Source: Occultella glacieicola
GTDB taxonomy: Bacteria > Actinomycetota > Actinomycetes > Actinomycetales > Beutenbergiaceae
Direction: 5' to 3'
DNA: 64,000 nt
NCBI RefSeq assembly: GCF_004353825.1
Contig: NZ_SMNA01000004.1
Location: forward strand, 124,001-188,000
The notes beneath the pieces were generated by a model that saw only the letters and a list, made by a program, of their open reading frames with translations, searched no databases and was not told the origin of the DNA. Made by a program: the position numbers and the translations under genes. Position 1 is the first letter of the stretch, and each line of letters opens with the position of its first letter. Positions 26,572 through 35,716 of this stretch are shown here, piece after piece.

Positions 26572-27555
26572 ATGGGGATGAGGGGTCGTCTCGCGGTGCT
26601 CGCCATTGCGGGCTCGATGCTGACCGGATGCCTGGGCGCGGAGGGGGATCCGGGCCCGAGTTCATCGGTCACCGAGGACCATGGCGACGGCACCACCGGC
26701 GCACCGCAGTCGCCGACTCCGGACGGAACCCCGTCCGCCGCGTCGGCCGCTCCGGTCACCGCGGACCCGGCCACCGGCCGGTGCAGCGACCCGATCGCCA
26801 CGGTGCCGACGGGTGCCGTGGGTGCGGCACCGATCCAGCTCGAGGTCACCGGCCTCGTCGCGGTGGACGACCAGGGGGCGCGGCGCTGGGCGGACGTGGT
26901 CGTCTACGCGGACGGGAGTGCTGCCCGCTACGACGGAGGCTTCGCCGACCCATGGGCGTACGCGCCGCAGCGGCAGCTGGCCACAGTTCCGGCCGACCAC
27001 GGGGATCGCGGAGCGGAGGCACTTGTCGGCGGCTATCTCGACTGTGACCTCGCCGGCCTGCTCGCCGCGATCGAGTTGCTCGAGCGGGACCAGGCCCGGT
27101 TCGGCGGCGCACAAGTAGCGGAGGCCTCCGACACCGAGATGATCCTCCACGGCCAGGACGGCACCGAGGAGTTCGTCTGGGACGTCCATGGGCTCGGGCT
27201 CGAACGGGACGACGCCGGCGTGGTCGTCGCCGGTCTCGATGCCGAGCAGCTCGCGGCCCGCGACGCCCTGTCGGCGTTCGCGGCGATGCTGATCAGCTCG
27301 GTCGTGGACGCCAGGGACCTACCCGTCGACCGGATCGAGGTCCTGGCCCCGTACGCGATCACGGACGAGGCGGTGACGTGGCCTGCTCCCCCGATCACGG
27401 AGGTCCTCCACGACGGGTGCGGGGTGGTCGAGGGTGCCGCCGCCACGGCGCTCCGGGACCAGGTCCAGGCCGGGACACCGATCGCCGATCCGGCCGTCGG
27501 CGTGTACCTGAGGGTGCTCGCACCGCAGGTGGAGCCCTGCATCGTGCACCAGTGA
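26572..27555 (+). CDS. Hypothetical lipoprotein
   Basis: 327 residues. A short signal peptide ends with the lipobox MLTGC (Cys20), followed by an acidic Ser/Thr/Pro-rich tether to about residue 65, so the mature protein is probably anchored outside the membrane. The rest is a globular alpha/beta region with two conserved-looking Cys (LDCDLA, DGCGVV and the C-terminal PCIVHQ) and no family I recognise. It stands as a single gene after the iron transporter, convergent with the DivIVA-like gene. Confidence 0.7.
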   Translation: MGMRGRLAVLAIAGSMLTGCLGAEGDPGPSSSVTEDHGDGTTGAPQSPTPDGTPSAASAAPVTADPATGRCSDPIATVPTGAVGAAPIQLEVTGLVAVDDQGARRWADVVVYADGSAARYDGGFADPWAYAPQRQLATVPADHGDRGAEALVGGYLDCDLAGLLAAIELLERDQARFGGAQVAEASDTEMILHGQDGTEEFVWDVHGLGLERDDAGVVVAGLDAEQLAARDALSAFAAMLISSVVDARDLPVDRIEVLAPYAITDEAVTWPAPPITEVLHDGCGVVEGAAATALRDQVQAGTPIADPAVGVYLRVLAPQVEPCIVHQ

Positions 27556-27580
27556 CGGGCGTGCTTGGCGCCGGGCCGCG

Positions 27581-27856
27581 TCAGCGGGTCCGGTGTGTCT
27601 CGAGCGTCGCCCGTACCTCGCGCAGCAGTGCATCCACCCCGGCCTGGTCATAGCCCTGCCGAAACGACGTGGTGCTGAACCGCTTGGCCGCAACCTCGTC
27701 CGGCCGCAGGGTCCCGGTGCCGCGCTGGCCGGTCTCAGCCTGGCGCAGGCCGGCGACGATCTCGTCGAGGAAGTCGTCCACCTCGTCCTGGTCGTAGCCG
27801 GGCCGGAACCGGGTCGTCTGGAATCGAGCGTTGAGGACTTGGTCCGCGGTGATCAA
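27581..27856 (-). CDS. Small protein of two DivIVA-domain repeats
   Basis: 91 residues from a TTG at 27856, chosen because GGAGG lies five bases upstream and the family begins with I-T-A-D-x-V. Two copies of the DivIVA N-terminal (membrane-binding) motif occur: NARFQTTRFRPGYDQDEVDD and KRFSTTSFRQGYDQAGVDAL, about 44 residues apart. Full DivIVA/Wag31 proteins have one such motif plus a long coiled coil; here there is none, so it is a short DivIVA-domain protein possibly localising to curved membrane or binding partners. Function unknown. Confidence 0.78.
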   Translation of the reverse strand: MITADQVLNARFQTTRFRPGYDQDEVDDFLDEIVAGLRQAETGQRGTGTLRPDEVAAKRFSTTSFRQGYDQAGVDALLREVRATLETHRTR

Positions 27857-28002
27857 TGCATCCTCCGATGGGTCCGTCGATCCCGGGAGCGCAGCCGGGG
27901 CCGGCGCCAGCGTACTGGGACGACCTCGTGCCTTTCCGAGCGGTGTGGGGGACACTGGGAGTGGTGGTGAGAGCCGCCACCACACCGGCGTGGGAGGTCG
28001 TC

Positions 28003-28218
28003 ATGAAGGCGGCAGTGGGAGACAGGGTCGTCGTCGCGTCGTCACACACCGACGTGGCCGCACGGGAGGGCGAGGTGATCGAGGTCGCCGCGTCGGACGG
28101 TAGCCCGCCATGGCGGGTGCGCTGGACGGATGACGGGCATGAGTCCCTGTTCTGTCCCGGGCCGGACGTGTACGTCGAACGACAGGTGGAGCGATTCGAG
28201 GTGCTTCTCGGCGAGTAG
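28003..28218 (+). CDS. DUF1918 domain protein
   Basis: 71 residues from the ATG at 28003 (MKAAVGDRVVVASSHTD). The pattern GDRVVV...R.GEVIEV...DGSPPWRVRWTDDGHESLFCPGPD matches the SH3-like beta-barrel DUF1918 family, common as single small proteins in actinobacteria. No catalytic residue is evident. Its start lies 146 bp from the divergent DivIVA-like gene. Role unknown. Confidence 0.82.
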   Translation: MKAAVGDRVVVASSHTDVAAREGEVIEVAASDGSPPWRVRWTDDGHESLFCPGPDVYVERQVERFEVLLGE

Positions 28219-28335
28219 GACACAGGCACATGCCCGACGGCGGTGGTCGCCCGGGTCCGTCGGTGTCGGTGTCGGGCCGGTCGCGGCCGGGGACGTTCCT
28301 GCGTTCGGCACGGGTTGACGACGGTGGTCGCCGGC

Positions 28336-29376
28336 TCAGGGTCGACCACCCAGGGCGGTCTTCAGTTTCGGCGCGAGGGACGCGCCGTCCCCGCCGCTGA
28401 CCTCCGCGGCGGCTCCGGCCCGGCGGGCCGTCCCCACCTCCTGCACCGCGACCGGTGTCCCGTGAGCCAGGACCTGCTCGCCCGGGGTCAGCTCCCGGAT
28501 CGCGATCACGGCGACCCGCGCGGGGAACTCCTGCGCGAACTCACGGTAGATGTAGGGATCGTGCTGGCCGTCATCGCCGACCAGCACCCAGCGGATGTGC
28601 GGGAACTCGGCCGCGAGCCGGCGCAGTGCGTGGCGCTTGTGCTCCTGACCGGAGCGGAACCAGCCGGAGTTGGTCGGTCCCCAGTCCGTCATCAGCATCG
28701 GCCCGGCCGGGAACCGGTGCCCGCGCAGGAACTGGACGAGGGTCGGCATGATGTTCCAGGCCCCGGTCGAGAGATAGAACATCGGGGCGCCGGGGTGGTC
28801 CGCGAGGAGGTCCCGGTACATCGCCGCCATCCCCGGCACCACCTTGCGGGCGTTGCCGTGTCGGATGAACGTGTTCCAGATGGCGATGAACGGTCTCGGG
28901 ACGAGCGTGACCAGGGCGGTGTCGTCGATGTCGCTGACGATTCCGAAGCGTGCGCCGGCGTCGATGACGTGGACTCGTTCAGTCACAGGTTCCGCGGACT
29001 TGGCGGTGATGGTCACCTGATGCCAGCCGGGGGAGAGTCCGTGCTCGGAGACCACCAGGTCCAGATAGCCGCCGCGGTCGGCGGTGCCCGGATAGTCCCG
29101 GTCGCCCACCCGGACCGTGACCGGCATGTAGCCGACCGACGCCGTCACGTACGACCGCCAACCGCGTCGGGAGGTCAGGTCCTCCTCCGCGGCACCGGTC
29201 GCCGGCGGGGCTCCACCGCGGGTCATCACGACCCGGCCGAGGATCCGGACGAAGTCCTGGTTCCCGTAGCCGATGTAGGAAAGGGTGCGGGGACGCCATC
29301 CTCGAGTCCGCAGAATCGGCACCAGTCTGCGGTTGATGCCGTTCTCTATGGCAGCGGCCAAGTGCGTGTCGGGCAT
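28336..29376 (-). CDS. APP1-family phosphatase (DUF2183)
   Basis: 346 residues. After an N-terminal beta-sandwich-like domain (about 1-140) the HAD-type catalytic core carries FGIVSDIDDTALVT (nucleophile Asp and general acid Asp), FYLSTGAWN and VLVGDDGQHDPYIY, as in the yeast phosphatidate phosphatase App1 family. It probably dephosphorylates phosphatidic acid or a related lipid phosphate; the bacterial substrate is unproven. Single gene, convergent with DUF1918 upstream and followed on its 5' side by a long repeat-rich gene-free stretch. Confidence 0.87.
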   Translation of the reverse strand: MPDTHLAAAIENGINRRLVPILRTRGWRPRTLSYIGYGNQDFVRILGRVVMTRGGAPPATGAAEEDLTSRRGWRSYVTASVGYMPVTVRVGDRDYPGTADRGGYLDLVVSEHGLSPGWHQVTITAKSAEPVTERVHVIDAGARFGIVSDIDDTALVTLVPRPFIAIWNTFIRHGNARKVVPGMAAMYRDLLADHPGAPMFYLSTGAWNIMPTLVQFLRGHRFPAGPMLMTDWGPTNSGWFRSGQEHKRHALRRLAAEFPHIRWVLVGDDGQHDPYIYREFAQEFPARVAVIAIRELTPGEQVLAHGTPVAVQEVGTARRAGAAAEVSGGDGASLAPKLKTALGGRP

Positions 29377-30040
29377 GGGCCCAGGCTATGGGAAAGGATC
29401 GAGGTCGGCGGCCTGACGCCGCCGACCCCGACCTGCTGCGCCCCATTGCGCAGGCTCCGACTGGTGTGTCCGAGTGGTCCCTATCGTGGCCCACGTCACA
29501 CGACGCCGGGGACCTTGAACCCATTCAGAAGGCAACGATTCGGTCACGATATGGCCCCTCCGGACCGGTATGGATCCATCTCCCGGATCGTGGGCTCCGG
29601 GTCCCCGACGAGGATGTCTCAACACCCCCATGGCGCTCGATCCGCACGCGGCTCCGCCGCTTGCATTGCGGCGGCGCAACGGCCCTTGCGGCTCGGGGCC
29701 TCGGGCCTCGGCGGCGCTTGCGGCTCGGGGCCTCGGGCCTCGGCGGCTCTGCGGTTCGGGGGCTCGGCGGCCTCGGCGGCTCTGCGGTTCGGGGGCTCGG
29801 CGGCCCGGCGGCTCTGCGGTTCGGGGGCTCGGCGGCTCGAGGGCTGCGGCGGCCCCGGCCCTTGCGGCTCGGCGGCGGCTCGGCGGCGGCCCGGTCCTCG
29901 CGGCCCGGCATCGACCGTCGCCCTTGGGGTCAGCGTCGGCTGCCGCCCTGTGGCCTCTCGTCTCCCGCGTCTGCGCGTCGCCCGAGGTGACGCCGCCGGT
30001 GCGACGGTCCCCGTCGCAAGGCGGAGGGCCGCCGTCGCGG
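29377..30040. other. Gene-free, repeat-rich stretch
   Basis: About 660 bp between the APP1 gene start and the end of the DUF222-HNH gene. Open frames cross it on both strands only because the sequence is GC-rich and repetitive; their translations are Arg/Pro/Ala/Gly runs. The centre (29680-29895) is a degenerate tandem repeat. The left edge should hold the APP1 promoter. Nothing else is recognisable. Confidence 0.6.
29680..29895. repeat. Degenerate GC-rich tandem repeat, about 33-bp unit
   Basis: A unit beginning CGGCGGCTCTGCGGTTCGGG and ending GGCTCGGCGGCC occurs at 29741-29773, 29774-29806 and about 29806-29838, nearly identical, flanked by more diverged copies built from GGCTCGG/CTCGGGCCTCGG words. 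There are no unique spacers, so it is not a CRISPR array. It lies just downstream of the broken DUF222-HNH gene. Confidence 0.7.
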
Positions 30041-32355
30041 TTACCTCCAGGGTGACTGGGTGGGGACGATTTCGGTGCCGTCTGGTTTGTAGAAGTGCCA
30101 GGTGCCGTTGATGGTGCGCATGGTGAGGCGGTGGGTGTGGACCCAGTTGTGGTGGTAGTAGCACAGCAGGGCGGCGTCGGCGAGGTCGGTGCGTCCGCCT
30201 TTGGACCAGGCTCGGACGGCGTGGTGGGATTCGCAGAGTTCTGGGGGTGCGGTGCAGTGGGTGCGACGCAGTGGTGGTCGTGGGCGATGAGGGCGCGGCG
30301 CTGGTTGCTGGTGAAAAGGCGGTGGGCGCGGCCATGGTTGAGGACTTCGTTGTCGGGGCCCAGGATGATGCGGTAGGTCTCGCCGGTGCAGGTGATCAGG
30401 CGTTCGAGCAGGGTGTAGGGCACGGGTCCGGTGGTGTCGGTGAATGTGGCCGGCCCGGCGCTCAGCAGGGCGGCCCAGTCCCGGGTCAGGAGGTCGGGGG
30501 TGGCGGCGCCCGCCGGCGCCGGGGTGGCGGTGGTGGACATACGGGTCCCCGCGGACGCAGTTGTCCCGTTGGTGCCGGTGGACAGAGCCGTATCAGTGGA
30601 CAGGTCAGTGCCGGTGGCGAAAGCAGCCCCCGAGGGCCGGGACCCGTCGCCGCATGAAGCCGTGCTGGCGGACGGGACTGCGCCGGTGGAACCAGTCGTG
30701 CTGGTGGGCACAGCGGTGTCGGTGGGCGCAGCGGTGTCGGTGGGCGCAGCGGCGTCGTCGGGCGCAGCGGTGTCGTCGGGCGCAGCGGTGTCGTCGGGCG
30801 CAGCGGTGTCGTCGGGCGGAGCCGTCCTGGGCGAGGTCGTCGGTGCTTCCGCGGAAGCGCTGGTCGGGCCGGTGCTGTCGAGGCCGGGGAGCGGGTCGTC
30901 GATCGGTTGACCGGTACGTCCCGGCGCCGGGGTTGCCCCGTTGTTGACCCAGATCGGCTCGCCGCCGGTGGGCTCGGGGGCCTGAGCGGCCTCGACGTCG
31001 GCGGCTTTGGCGGGCTCAGAGCCCGTGGACTCGGTGGCCTCAGAGTCGGGGGCCTGAGTGACCCCGGCTGCGGCGGTCCGGGCGGCTTCGGCGTTCGTTT
31101 GGGCGGTGTGGATGATGTCGAGGAATTCGGGGGTGGTGATGAGGACGCCGAGGTGGGGGCGCACCGAGGCGCTGGTGCCGACCTTCCCGTGGTCGAGGGC
31201 GGTGTGGGCGAGGTCGGCGAGGGCTTGGGCGCGGCGTTGGGCGTGGGTGCGGGTCTCGCCGGCACTCGGGGGTCCCATGAGGGCTTCGAGGGCGGCGCGG
31301 ATGTATTGGCCGTGTTCGAGGGTCAGGAAGCCGGCGAGGTGGTACCCGTCCATGGTGCGGTCGATGTTGACGAACTCGTGGTCGGCTGCGGCGAGGTGGG
31401 CGGCGTCGGCGGTGTCGGGGTCGGCGATCGCGACGAAGTGGTCGACCAGGGTGCGGAGGTCCTCGGGGGACCGGACCGCGGCGCTCTCGAGCAGCAGCTC
31501 CTCAACGGTGACCACCCGACCATCGGCCACGGAGGCACCGACGGCGGGCGCTCCGGTGCCGTCGGTCGTGGTCGGGTCGGTCGCGTCGGGCCCAGTGGCG
31601 GCGGTGCCGTCGGTGCCAGTGGCGTCCGCACCGGTAGCCGTGGTGTCGGTGCCAACGGTGTTCGCGCCCGTCGCGGTGGTGTCGGTCCCGGTCGCGTCGG
31701 CGCCAGTGATATCGGGGCCGTCGGTACCCGTGCCGGTGGACGCGGCATCGTCAGTGCCGGTGTCGGGGGTGGGGCTGGCGGGGAGTTGGAGGGCGTCGGT
31801 GGCGGCCTGGGTGGTGGCGGCCCTGAGCAGGATCTGGGCCTGGTCGATCCCGATCTGACCGGCTCGTAGCCGTCGCCTGGTGGCGGGCAGGCTGTTGCGC
31901 AGGCCCTTGGCCAGGCTCACGATCCGGCGGGCGTTGGTGGCGGTGATGCCGTAGGTCTTGGCCACGTAGGCGGCGTAGGTGCGGAACCCCTTGGTCGGGT
32001 CCCAGGTGCCGGCCTCTTCCTCCAGGCCCATCCAGTCCAGGCGGGCCCCGGTGAGGTTCTCGGTGATCAGGTGGGTCCGTAACGCGGCTTGGCCCAGGAA
32101 CGTGGCTCCGTATCGGTCGGATTCCTCGACGGGGTCGGCGCAGGCGATCGCCTTGGTGATCGCTTCCAGGGCGATCAACTGGTCGTCCAGTGAGCCGGAC
32201 AGCACCTCGGCCAGAGGCTGGTGCATCCGGGACGCCAGCGCCACTCCCGCCGCCGCGGGAGCACCCGAACCACTGCCACTGCCATCGCCGGTGCCGCCGC
32301 CGGTGTCGCCGTTGCCGCCGGTGGTGTCGCCGTTGCCGCCGGTGGTGTCGTCCAT
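30041..32355 (-). pseudogene. DUF222/HNH endonuclease (13E12-like) with a one-base frameshift in the HNH core
   Basis: From the ATG at 32355 the frame gives a DUF222 domain (about residues 35-200 and beyond; ALEAITKAIACAD, DWMGLEEEAGTWDP, RIVSLAKGLRNSLP), low-complexity Thr/Asp/Ala linkers, and the start of the HNH domain (RRALIAHDHHCVAP, at about 30260). There the frame breaks: one base appears missing at 30256-30261. Read in the next frame the domain resumes as CTAPPELCESHHAV ... ALLCYYHHNWVH and ends at TAA 30041-30043, a normal terminus. Total length plus one base is a multiple of three (771 residues). Without correction the first frame runs on as Arg/Pro-rich sequence to 29386. Either a real inactivating mutation or an assembly error. 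Confidence 0.82.
30706..30813. repeat. Six 18-bp tandem repeats in the DUF222-HNH linker
   Basis: Six units of GGGCGCAGCGGTGTCGTC or close variants (GGGCACAGCGGTGTCGGT at the left edge), encoding repeats of Asp-Asp-Thr-Ala-Ala-Pro on the minus strand. The period is a multiple of three, so copy changes keep the frame. A second Thr/Asp/Ala-rich linker lies at about 31550-31740. Confidence 0.75.
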
Positions 32356-32598
32356 GGTGCTCACCTTCTCTCGGGTGCCGCTTGTATCGGACGGATGTTC
32401 GATCTGGTTCCACCCTAGAACACCCCACCGACAACGCCAGATCCCGGATTTCCCTTGTGGATACACCGAAATCGGCACGTCCGTACGTGGGCACCATGGG
32501 CCGGAGAGCGCGCCGATGACTCCCCATCCACAGACCCCCGCGGGCCGTAGGGGCCGGACGTGCGCGAGTTGAATGGTCGGGCGGAGCAGTCGAACGGT

Positions 32599-33630
32599 TC
32601 AGGACAGCTCGCCGGCGGCGGCCACCCAGTCGGCGAGTTCCGCGCGGGCGTCTGCACCGAGCGCGCGCAGCGGCCTCGGTAGGTTCGGCGTGCCCACCAG
32701 GCCGAGGTCCTCGGCGAGGGCCGACGCGACCCGCATGCTGCCGTGCCGGCGCATGAGATCCCACACCGGTTCAAGCTCGGCCGACAGTGCGCGCGCGGCG
32801 GCGGCATCGCCGGAACGAGCCGCCCGCGTGAGGGCCATCGCCCGCTGCGGCAGGGTGCCACCGAGTACGGAGTACCAGGCATCGCAGCCGGCGAGCAGGC
32901 CGGTGGCGGCCATCGGGTCCCCGCTGATTCCTATGGTCACGTGTCTGGGGACGAGCTCCCGCAGGCGGTCAACCCGGCCGCGAGTCGCGTCAGGTCCGCC
33001 GGAGAGGCCCGCTGTGCCAGTCGTGCCCGCTGTGCCAGTCGTGCCTGCTGTGCCTGCCGTGCCTGCTGTACCCGCCGAACCGGCAACGCGCCGGTCGCTC
33101 GTCGCCGGCACCCCGGGGATCTTGATCGAGGAGACCCGGGGCAGCCGGGAGACCCGTCCGTAGAGCTCTTCGGTGAACGTGAACCCGGTGGTCCCGGGAT
33201 TGTCGTAGACGCACAGAGGCACCGAGAGTTCGGCGGTGATGTCCTCGTACAGCCCGTAGACCTCGTCCTCGGTCAACGGCTGGTAGGTCACCGGTGCGAG
33301 GAGCACCCCGGCGGCTCCCGCTGCCTGGGCGTCGGCGGCCAGGTCGAGCACCTCCCGGGTGCCCACCGAGCCGATCCCGATCACCACCGGGATCCCGCCC
33401 GCGGCCTCGACGGCCAGATGAGCCACCCGCGCCCGCTCGGCCCGGGTCAGGTACGGATACCCACCCGTCGAACCCAACGGACAGATCATGTCGACCCCGG
33501 CCGCAACGAGCCGGCCCACGAGTGCGTCGAACGCGCGCTCGTCGATCCCACCGGCACCGACCGGCGTCAGTGGGAACGCCCCGAGTCCGGTGAAGAGTCC
33601 GGGGGCGGTGCCGTCGCGCAGGCCGGGCAT
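32599..33630 (-). CDS. Dihydrodipicolinate synthase/N-acetylneuraminate lyase family aldolase
   Basis: 343 residues from the ATG at 33630 (a GTG at 33633 is the alternative and would overlap the response-regulator stop by four bases). DapA-type barrel: AFPLTPV, CPLGSTGGYPYLT, VPLCVYDNPGTTG (catalytic Tyr) and SSIKIPG (Schiff-base Lys). The Tyr and Lys suggest an active pyruvate-type aldolase; GSTGGYPYLT differs from lysine-pathway DapA (GTTGE), so a sugar- or keto-acid substrate is likelier. A 3-residue (Ala-Gly-Thr) repeat is inserted after the Lys strand, encoded by a 9-bp minisatellite. Third gene after a kinase and response regulator. Confidence 0.85.
   Translation of the reverse strand: MPGLRDGTAPGLFTGLGAFPLTPVGAGGIDERAFDALVGRLVAAGVDMICPLGSTGGYPYLTRAERARVAHLAVEAAGGIPVVIGIGSVGTREVLDLAADAQAAGAAGVLLAPVTYQPLTEDEVYGLYEDITAELSVPLCVYDNPGTTGFTFTEELYGRVSRLPRVSSIKIPGVPATSDRRVAGSAGTAGTAGTAGTTGTAGTTGTAGLSGGPDATRGRVDRLRELVPRHVTIGISGDPMAATGLLAGCDAWYSVLGGTLPQRAMALTRAARSGDAAAARALSAELEPVWDLMRRHGSMRVASALAEDLGLVGTPNLPRPLRALGADARAELADWVAAAGELS
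33014..33076. repeat. Seven 9-bp tandem repeats inside the DapA-like gene
   Basis: Units GTGCCAGTC, GTGCCCGCT, GTGCCAGTC, GTGCCTGCT, GTGCCTGCC, GTGCCTGCT and GTACCCGCC run without interruption. In protein they give an Ala-Gly-Thr repeat placed between the catalytic Lys strand and the next helix of the barrel, where DapA proteins normally have a short loop. Confidence 0.8.
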
Positions 33631-34316
33631 CACGCGACCCCCGCCTCGCGGGCGAGGATCGCGGCCTGCACCCGCGAGGTGCAGCCGAGCTTGGCCAGCA
33701 GGTGCGAGACGTGCGTCTTGGTGGTCGCCTCCGTGATGTGCAGACCGGCGGAGATCTGCCCGTTGGACAGGCCCTGCGCCAGGGCAGCGAGCACCTCCCG
33801 CTCGCGGGCGGTCAGGCCGGCGCGCTCGACGACGGCCGTGGCGTCCGCCTCGGCCCCGGGCCGCCCGCTCCCCGGTGATCCCGGCCCACCCGGCCGTGAC
33901 GTCGCGAACGCGTCGAGCAGGGTCCGGGTCACCTCCGGAGCGACCACGCCCTCCCCGGCGGCCACCCGGCGCACCGCGTCGAGCAGGGCCGGTGCGCTGG
34001 TCGACTTCAGCAGGAAGCCCGCAGCCCCCGCCCGCAGTGCCCCGAACACATACTCGTCCAGGTCGAACGTGGTCAGCACGAGGACGTCCGCGAGCCCCTC
34101 ACCGACGATCGTCCTGGTCGCCTCGATGCCATCCATCCGGGGCATCCGGATATCCATCAGCACCACGTCCGGACGCAGCGCGCGGGCGTTGCGCACGGCG
34201 ATCTCCCCGTCGGCGGCCTCGCCGACCACCTCGATGTCGGGGTCGCCGGCGAGCATCAGCCCCAGGCCCGCGCGGATCGCGGTGTGGTCGTCGGCGATCA
34301 GGGCCCGGATCGTCAC
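33630..34316 (-). CDS. LuxR/NarL-family response regulator
   Basis: 228 residues. Receiver domain with DD at 9-10, phosphoacceptor Asp55 (VVLMDIRMP), Thr and Lys in VLTTFDLDEYVF and FLLKSTSAP; a Gly/Pro-rich linker near 145-160; then LuxR HTH (LTAREREVLAALAQGLSN, TTKTHVSHLLAKLG). Its start overlaps the kinase stop by four bases and its stop overlaps the DapA-like start, so kinase, regulator and aldolase are one translationally coupled operon. Targets unknown. Confidence 0.92.
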   Translation of the reverse strand: MTIRALIADDHTAIRAGLGLMLAGDPDIEVVGEAADGEIAVRNARALRPDVVLMDIRMPRMDGIEATRTIVGEGLADVLVLTTFDLDEYVFGALRAGAAGFLLKSTSAPALLDAVRRVAAGEGVVAPEVTRTLLDAFATSRPGGPGSPGSGRPGAEADATAVVERAGLTAREREVLAALAQGLSNGQISAGLHITEATTKTHVSHLLAKLGCTSRVQAAILAREAGVA

Positions 34317-35716
34317 CGGTGCTCCTCGGGGTCGACGGGGCGAACGCCCGACGGCGTCGGCGCGGCCCGCAGGTCGTCGGTCGGTCGGTCGGCGGTCGGG
34401 TCGTCCGGGCCGTGGTCGAGTTGATCGTGACCGCGGCCGGGCCGCTCGCCCGGCCCACCCGGCTCACCTGGTCCACCCGGCTCGCCCGGCCCGCCCGGCT
34501 CGCCCGGCTCATCCGGCCCACCCGGCTCTCCCGCCTGCCCGACCCCCGCGGCGGGCAACCGGGCCCGCACGACCCACCGTCCGCCGTCGGGCCCGGCCGT
34601 GCACGTGCCGCCGACGGCGGTGGCTCGCTCGGCCATGATCTCCAGCCCGAAGCCGGTCGAATCGGCTCGGCGTACCGGCCCGACGGCGTTGCTCACCTCG
34701 ATCAGGAGGGTGCCGTCGTCGTGGGTGAGGGCCGCCGCGACCTCGCCGGCGCCGTGCTTGGCCGCGTTCGTGAGCGCCTCCTGCAGGATCCGGAACGCGG
34801 CCTGGTCCACGGCCGCCGGCAGGCCGTCGGCGGCCGACCGCTCCGGCAGGGTCAGGTCCAGGTGGTGCGCCGCGCCGAGTCCGGCGAGCTCGACGGGGTC
34901 GCTCAGCCGGGCCGGGGCGAGTTCGGGTTCGTCGCCGGACCGGAGCAGGGTGATCATCGAACGCATCTCCGCGAGGGCGGACACCGACGACCTACGGGCG
35001 GCGAGCAACGCCGCCCGGTCCGCTCCGCCGTCGGGCCGTGCCAGTGCGGCCTCGGTCGTGATGGCGATCGCGGACAGGTTGCCCGAGATCGCGTCGTGCA
35101 GGTCGCGGGCCATGCGTTCGCGTTCGTCCCGCAGCCGCTCGGCCTGGCGCATCGCGGTGAGCCGCTCGAGATCGGCCGCGCGTGCGTGGGCGAGATCGGC
35201 GACCTCCTTCTGTGCGCGCACCGAGCCGCCCCACCAGAGCGGGGTCGCGTACAGCGCGAACGACTGCAGCCCGTTCGCGAGCGCGAACCGGAGGTCGCCG
35301 CTCACCAGCCAGGCCGCCACGAACGTCACCACGATGACCCCGACGACCACGGCCATGATGATGCGAACCGCGCGGCTGGACGCATACAGCGCCGCGGAGT
35401 GGAGCAGGTCCCAGAGCACGAGGATCACGCCGATGCTGCCGCCGAGCAGGGCATCCCCGGCCAGCACCACCACGCCGCCGAGCAGAGCCGCGATCGGGTG
35501 TCGGCGCTTGCCGAGCATGACCGCGGCGCCGAGTACCAGCGGGACGAGGTGCCACCAGGGGTCGGCCGGCGGCCACGGCCAGGTGTAGAACAGGCCGCCG
35601 GTCAGGTCCGTGACGATGAGCAGCACCCCGACGATCACCACGGCGACGGCGTCGGTGACGTCCCGCCGTCGAGGGGTCGCCCGGGCCCATCGCCAGAACT
35701 CGATCACGAATGCCAC
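34313..35716 (-). CDS. Sensor histidine kinase (HisKA_3)
   Basis: 467 residues from a GTG at 35716, preceded by GGGATGG; a GTG at 35734 would add six residues. Five or six membrane helices span about 15-165; phosphoacceptor box ERERMARDLHDAISGNLS, N box EALTNAAKHG and lid GFGLEIMAERA follow. The C-terminal 80 residues are an acidic Gly-Pro-Glu repeat (period GEPGGP, encoded at 34450-34545) and a polar tail, unusual for this family and probably a disordered, slippage-grown extension. Partner of the downstream regulator. Confidence 0.88.
   Translation of the reverse strand: MAFVIEFWRWARATPRRRDVTDAVAVVIVGVLLIVTDLTGGLFYTWPWPPADPWWHLVPLVLGAAVMLGKRRHPIAALLGGVVVLAGDALLGGSIGVILVLWDLLHSAALYASSRAVRIIMAVVVGVIVVTFVAAWLVSGDLRFALANGLQSFALYATPLWWGGSVRAQKEVADLAHARAADLERLTAMRQAERLRDERERMARDLHDAISGNLSAIAITTEAALARPDGGADRAALLAARRSSVSALAEMRSMITLLRSGDEPELAPARLSDPVELAGLGAAHHLDLTLPERSAADGLPAAVDQAAFRILQEALTNAAKHGAGEVAAALTHDDGTLLIEVSNAVGPVRRADSTGFGLEIMAERATAVGGTCTAGPDGGRWVVRARLPAAGVGQAGEPGGPDEPGEPGGPGEPGGPGEPGGPGERPGRGHDQLDHGPDDPTADRPTDDLRAAPTPSGVRPVDPEEHR
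34450..34545. repeat. In-frame Gly-Glu-Pro repeat region in the kinase C terminus
   Basis: Degenerate 9/18-bp units of the type CCCGGCTCGCCCGGCCCG repeat about five times and encode (Gly-Glu-Pro-Gly-Gly-Pro)n. It lies after the ATPase domain, so copy-number change would be tolerated. Confidence 0.65.

Noticed and set aside
29680-29895. CRISPR-like array
   Set aside because: Units are directly adjacent and degenerate, with no unique spacers, and there are no cas genes in the window.
29386-30260. Arg/Pro-rich C-terminal 290 residues of an apparent 1030-residue DUF222 protein
   Set aside because: They result from reading past the frameshift into the tandem repeat; the true C terminus is present in the next frame.
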